A stretch of DNA of 11,459 bases from Bacteroidetes bacterium UBA955 (GTDB taxonomy: Bacteria > Bacteroidota > Bacteroidia > NS11-12g > UBA955): assembly GCA_002293105.1 (NCBI GenBank), contig DBCP01000145.1:1117-12575 (forward strand), written 5' to 3'. This document shows, in pieces, positions 8,331-11,459 of this stretch (positions are counted from its first letter, which is position 1; the number at the start of each line of letters is the position of its first letter). A model generated the notes under the pieces. It did no database searches. It saw only the letters and a list, made by a program, of their open reading frames with translations, and was not told the DNA's origin. A program made the translations under genes and the position numbers.

Positions 8331-8361
8331 CAAAAATAGTATTAATTCGCGAATTGACAAA
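8331..8361 (-). promoter_or_regulatory. Bacteroidota-type promoter of the tRNA-tuf unit
   Basis: On the minus strand TTTG (8361-8358) is followed after 19 nt by TATTTTTG (8338-8331), matching the TTTG-N19-TAnnTTTG pattern of the phylum's primary sigma factor. Transcription would start near 8325, about 40 nt before tRNA-Thr(TGT). No other such promoter was seen upstream of tuf or secE, so it probably drives the tRNAs and tuf, and by read-through the genes beyond. Confidence 0.75.
8344..8355. promoter_or_regulatory. Perfect 12-bp palindrome in the promoter spacer, operator candidate
   Basis: AATTCGCGAATT reads the same on both strands and lies wholly between the -33 and -7 boxes of the tRNA-tuf promoter. 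A dimeric regulator bound here would contact or block RNA polymerase. The palindrome and its position are seen directly; no regulator can be named and the function is inferred. Confidence 0.45.
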
Positions 8362-8442
8362 CCCTCTTTGAAATTTTTACACATAATTTTTCGTGTCCAC
8401 TCTCCTAATACACAACCACCCCGCCCTCATGAAATAGCCTTT

Positions 8443-8471
8443 CACCCATCCAAAATTCTGTTATACCTTTG
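8443..8471 (+). promoter_or_regulatory. Promoter of the right-hand three-gene run
   Basis: TACCTTTG at 8464-8471 fits TAnnTTTG. A weak -33 match, TTTC, ends at 8443, with 20 nt between. The ATG of the next gene begins 6 nt after the -7 box, so the start of transcription would lie at or next to the start codon. Confidence 0.55.
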
Positions 8472-8477
8472 CTCTTC

Positions 8478-9512
8478 ATGCAAAAACGAACAAAAATCGT
8501 ACTCGCGGTCCTGCTGTCTACCTTCGCCATCCTCTTCCTTCTTTGGCGTAATCTCAACCAAACCACCGCCATATCCCACGATCTCTTTGCCCTAAAATCG
8601 CCCAAACAAATCAATAAAATCACCATCAGCCCCAATAATCCAAAACTTCCTTACCTCACATTAGAAAAGGTCGACAACAAATGGGTTGTGCGCGATGGGT
8701 CCTACACCCTTCCGGCAGACACCAACTCAATCAATCAATTGCTTTTCTGGGCGATGCCCAAGCTCCAAGTGAAATGTCCCGTACCCGATGCTGCGAAAGA
8801 AAACGTCATCAAAGACATCACCCTCAATGGCACAAAAGTCATTTTCTCTAACGGCGAACTTGAACAACACACAATCTTCGTGGGCTTCGCAACCCCAACC
8901 CAAGATGCTACTTATATGTACTACCCCGGTACCGAACGTCCTTGTGAAATTACCGTGCCCGGTTTCATTGGTTACCTCACCCCATACTTCAACACCAATA
9001 TCCAATTGTGGCGATCGGTCTTTTTGGTAGATGTAAATAGCCAAGAAATCACATCGCTCAAAGTCACCTACCCCGCTGCACCCGAACAATCGTTCCAAAT
9101 CACCCAAAAACAAAATCAAATTCAACTGCTCAACCATAACCAACAACCCGTCCCCGCCAACCGAAGCCTCATCGCTGGATACCTTGAGCTCTCGAAATCC
9201 ATGGCGCGTGAAGCCGGAGAACCCGCCGCCATTAACCGCAAAAGCAACCAAGTAAAATCGGTCATCACCCAGGCACCCGTGGCCATTTTCGAATACGAAT
9301 TCACCACCCAACCCAAGAAAACCATCGCCATATACCCGATGTCAGTCACGGAAGGCGAAACCTATACCATGGAAACCCGCGATGGCACACCAAAAACCGT
9401 TGAAACCACCCTATTCTGGGCTAAAACCAACGAAGAGCCCACCTTGTGGACCATTCAAGAAATCATGCTTCGCAACCGACTCAAAACCCTGTCGAACTTC
9501 TTACAGCCTTAA
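8478..9512 (+). CDS. Membrane-anchored DUF4340-like protein
   Basis: Function unknown. 344 residues. One N-terminal hydrophobic segment (about 6-23, TKIVLAVLLSTFAILFLLW after basic MQKR) suggests an inner-membrane anchor with the rest outside the cytoplasm. The next part, with YLTLEKVDNKWVVRDGSYTL followed by a polar segment ADTNSINQLLFWA, resembles the repeating unit of DUF4340 proteins; this assignment is by pattern memory. The middle and C-terminal parts are rich in Thr, Gln and Pro, as in periplasmic beta-rich proteins. The ATG at 8478 is preferred over an in-frame TTG at 8469, because that TTG is part of the promoter -7 box. It is first of three closely spaced genes, and the next begins 6 nt after its stop. 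Confidence 0.8.
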   Translation: MQKRTKIVLAVLLSTFAILFLLWRNLNQTTAISHDLFALKSPKQINKITISPNNPKLPYLTLEKVDNKWVVRDGSYTLPADTNSINQLLFWAMPKLQVKCPVPDAAKENVIKDITLNGTKVIFSNGELEQHTIFVGFATPTQDATYMYYPGTERPCEITVPGFIGYLTPYFNTNIQLWRSVFLVDVNSQEITSLKVTYPAAPEQSFQITQKQNQIQLLNHNQQPVPANRSLIAGYLELSKSMAREAGEPAAINRKSNQVKSVITQAPVAIFEYEFTTQPKKTIAIYPMSVTEGETYTMETRDGTPKTVETTLFWAKTNEEPTLWTIQEIMLRNRLKTLSNFLQP

Positions 9513-9518
9513 TTCCCC

Positions 9519-10280
9519 GTGAAATTCCAGTTCTCCATCGCAGCTGCCATCCTCGGATTTGTCTCCTCTGGCCCTACCGGCGCCGTCATTGGCTTTCTCG
9601 TGGGCATGTACATTGATTATGTAAACGGCCCCAAAGACGAGGATCAACAAGACGCCCAACAACGCACCCGATTTCAAAGTCACCACGACCGATACCCTCC
9701 AGTAGATTTCAAGAATTCGCTGCTCATTTTGATTGCCGCCATCATGAACGCCGATGGATCCGTACTCAAGAGCGAATTGGAGTTGGTAAAAGCGATGCTC
9801 GTGCGCACCTATGGTGAATACGAAGCCAAAAATCTCTTATTGAGACTGCGCGATTACTTGAAAGAGTCGCACAACCTGGCCGAAGTATGCAGAAACCTCC
9901 GAATGCGAATGAGTTATTCTCCGCGATTAGAACTCGTTCACATCCTATTCCGTATTTCCCGCGCCGATGGCGAAATTTCCGCCGCCGAGATCAACCTCAT
10001 ACAGCAAATTGCTACCCAGTTGGGTATTAGTACGCCCGATTACCTTTCTATCAGGGCGATGTTTGTAAGCTCTCCCGATTCTGATTACCAAATTTTGGAG
10101 ATTTCCACCTCGGCCACAGAGGAAGAAGCCAAAAAAGCCTATCGAAAAATGGTGATGCGGTTTCATCCAGACCGACTCCAAGGCTTAGATCAATCAGAAA
10201 TAAAGGCAGCCGAAGCCAAGTTCATCAAGGTTCAGCAAGCATACGAGAACATCAAGAAAGCCAAAGGTTGGAAGGGATGA
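9519..10280 (+). CDS. DjlA-like membrane-anchored TerB/J-domain co-chaperone
   Basis: Likely partner of DnaK, stimulating its ATPase through a J domain. 253 residues in the DjlA order. An N-terminal Gly/Ala-rich hydrophobic segment (about 5-30, IAAAILGFVSSGPTGAVIGF) is followed by a polar linker. A TerB-like helical domain spans about 63-175 and contains two similar acidic turns, MNADGSVLKSELELVK and SRADGEISAAEINLIQ. The C-terminal J domain starts near DSDYQILEIS, with YRKMVMRFHPDRL; the catalytic HPD is residues 216-218. The start is GTG at 9519, since the next ATG lies beyond most of the membrane segment. Its stop overlaps the ATG of the transporter gene (ATGA). Confidence 0.88.
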   Translation: MKFQFSIAAAILGFVSSGPTGAVIGFLVGMYIDYVNGPKDEDQQDAQQRTRFQSHHDRYPPVDFKNSLLILIAAIMNADGSVLKSELELVKAMLVRTYGEYEAKNLLLRLRDYLKESHNLAEVCRNLRMRMSYSPRLELVHILFRISRADGEISAAEINLIQQIATQLGISTPDYLSIRAMFVSSPDSDYQILEISTSATEEEAKKAYRKMVMRFHPDRLQGLDQSEIKAAEAKFIKVQQAYENIKKAKGWKG

Positions 10281-11149
10281 GGGTACACGTAGCGCTCTTC
10301 TTCGTTTCCCTGCTTTACGCCATTTTGTTTTCGTGGGCCGGCCAAATCATGCCCAATTTTCTGACGCCTGAAGCATTTGTCATGCTGCGGGTCATCACGG
10401 CAACCTCATTGTTCTTTCTCTTTTCGATGACCGTTCCGCGCGAGCCCATCCAATGGAAGCAACACGGCTGGGAATTTGCAATCTGTGGATTCTTCGGTAC
10501 GTCTGCCAACATGTACTTGTTCTTTCATGGATTGGCCCTCACACATCCCATCAATGGGGCAATTTTGATGTTGGTTACACCCCTGTTTGTAGGCATATTC
10601 GACCACATTCGCCTCAAGGCAAAACCCCATCTTTGGTTTTTAATTGGTACGATCATCGCTGCTGCGGCAAGCATCTGGCTCATGGTGGGAAAAGGTGCCC
10701 ACTTTAATAACGAAACCCTCAAGGGCGATCTTTTTGTGGCAATCAATGCCCTTTTCTATGCGATTTATTTGGTACGGGTGAAAAAAATTGCGCATATCTA
10801 CAAACCCATTACCATCAACAAAGTCACCTTTACATTTGGCACATTATACATGCTACCCGTTGGGGGATGGGCCCTGTACCATACCAATTTCGAGACATTC
10901 ACGCCAAGTATCAGCGCCAAAGTCGTATACATCCTTTTCTTCACTAGCTTCTTGGTTTACCTACTGAATTCCTATGCGGTAAAAAAGGCCGGACCTACAC
11001 TGGCGGGACTCTATATATACCTTCAACCTGTGTTGGCCACAGTAATCGCCATGTTGTTGGGAACCGACATCCTTACCGCGAGTAAAGCGCTGCTCATGGT
11101 GATGATTATGACCGGTGTATTTATCGCCACGCGGTTCTCTCCCAAATAA
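10277..11149 (+). CDS. EamA-family (DMT superfamily) transporter
   Basis: Inner-membrane carrier of the drug/metabolite transporter superfamily; substrate unknown. 290 residues with about ten hydrophobic segments in two EamA halves. The first half ends with HGLALTHPINGAILMLVTPL, and the second with NSYAVKKAGPTLAGLYIYLQ followed by PVLATVIAMLLG; both are the usual helix 3-4 type motifs of the family. The ATG at 10277 overlaps the upstream TGA in ATGA, which favours it over an in-frame TTG 9 nt earlier and points to translational coupling. No terminator was seen in the 35 nt to the next gene. Confidence 0.9.
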   Translation: MRVHVALFFVSLLYAILFSWAGQIMPNFLTPEAFVMLRVITATSLFFLFSMTVPREPIQWKQHGWEFAICGFFGTSANMYLFFHGLALTHPINGAILMLVTPLFVGIFDHIRLKAKPHLWFLIGTIIAAAASIWLMVGKGAHFNNETLKGDLFVAINALFYAIYLVRVKKIAHIYKPITINKVTFTFGTLYMLPVGGWALYHTNFETFTPSISAKVVYILFFTSFLVYLLNSYAVKKAGPTLAGLYIYLQPVLATVIAMLLGTDILTASKALLMVMIMTGVFIATRFSPK

Positions 11150-11162
11150 TCCAAAAAATCGT

Positions 11163-11170
11163 TATCTTTG
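11163..11170 (+). promoter_or_regulatory. Promoter -7 box before the last gene
   Basis: TATCTTTG fits TAnnTTTG and ends 14 nt before the ATG at 11185, giving a leader of roughly 8-10 nt. The -33 box is weak: the nearest candidate is TTCTCT near 11135, inside the end of the transporter gene. Confidence 0.5.
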
Positions 11171-11184
11171 CATTTTATCTAGTT

Positions 11185-11459
11185 ATGCGTACCACAGAAG
11201 CCAACGAACTCATCAACAGCGTCATCGAAAGCGTAGAGAAAAGCGGTATCAATGCCGACAAAATCATCAGCCCTTTGCAAGCAGCTCGCGAGCATGCGTT
11301 GAAAGAAAACGACCCCTTGGTAACACGCGCTTTGCGTTTGGCTTGGCAGCACGTTGAGTCCAACGAGGCTTTTGACATTGATTTGGCTGAAGAAATTGAA
11401 TCTCCGGAGGAGAATTTTATTTACTTTTTATCGCTGATCGTTCGCTCTGAAAACGCCCT
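11185..11459 (+). CDS. Unrecognised acidic protein, partial (C-terminus outside the window)
   Basis: 91 codons are visible and the frame stays open to the right edge. The protein begins MRTTEANELINSVIESVEKS and continues in a mostly helical, acidic sequence (for example DIDLAEEIESPEENFIYFL), with no membrane segment or signal peptide. I do not recognise the family. It has its own promoter-like -7 box 14 nt upstream, so it may be expressed separately from the transporter gene before it. The codon choice looks like that of neighbouring genes. Confidence 0.7.
   Translation, partial: MRTTEANELINSVIESVEKSGINADKIISPLQAAREHALKENDPLVTRALRLAWQHVESNEAFDIDLAEEIESPEENFIYFLSLIVRSENA

Noticed and set aside
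8469..8477. TTG at 8469 as start of the DUF4340-like gene
   Set aside because: This TTG is the last part of the TACCTTTG promoter box and would not be transcribed; ATG at 8478 gives a normal basic and hydrophobic N-terminus.
8727..9311. Minus-strand open frame of 194 codons opposite the DUF4340-like gene
   Set aside because: The plus strand has a promoter, an N-terminal membrane segment and tight spacing to the next gene; the minus frame has none of these.
10268..10276. TTG at 10268 as start of the EamA transporter
   Set aside because: ATG at 10277 overlaps the previous stop as ATGA, a common coupled start, and gives the usual family N-terminus.

Overview
The window is ordinary chromosome from a member of the Bacteroidota. 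The evidence is RpoB, EF-Tu and ribosomal protein sequences of that type, promoter elements matching the phylum's TTTG-N19-TAnnTTTG pattern, and A-rich translation starts without clear Shine-Dalgarno sequences. A flavobacterial-type lineage is possible, but the sequence alone does not settle the order.

Left part (1-8361, all read on the minus strand): a long transcription and translation unit. In transcription order it is promoter (8331-8361), tRNA-Thr(TGT), tRNA-Tyr(GTA), tRNA-Gly(TCC), tRNA-Thr(GGT), tuf, tRNA-Trp(CCA), secE, nusG, rplK, rplA, rplJ, rplL and rpoB, which runs off the left edge about 80 codons before its expected end. Four tRNAs plus tuf have the same order and anticodons as thrU-tyrU-glyT-thrT-tufB of Escherichia coli. 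From secE to rplJ the genes are 2-11 nt apart. Hairpins sit after tuf, after rplL and in two of the tRNA spacers. The tuf-trp and rplL-rpoB hairpins could set expression steps inside the unit. rpoB has no ATG or GTG at the expected place and seems to start at TTG.

Middle (8283-8477): a short divergent intergenic region. It holds the tRNA-operon promoter, with a perfect 12-bp palindrome between its two boxes, and a plus-strand promoter whose -7 box lies only 6 nt before the next gene's ATG.

Right part (8478-11459, plus strand): three closely packed genes for a membrane-anchored DUF4340-like protein, a DjlA-like TerB/J-domain protein starting at GTG, and an EamA-family transporter joined to it by an ATGA overlap. 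After these comes the start of an unrecognised acidic protein with its own promoter-like motif.

I found no mobile element, CRISPR array, defence system or clearly new multi-gene system. The points worth a second look are regulatory: the palindrome in the tRNA promoter, an inverted repeat that brackets tRNA-Tyr, the internal hairpins and the TTG start of rpoB.
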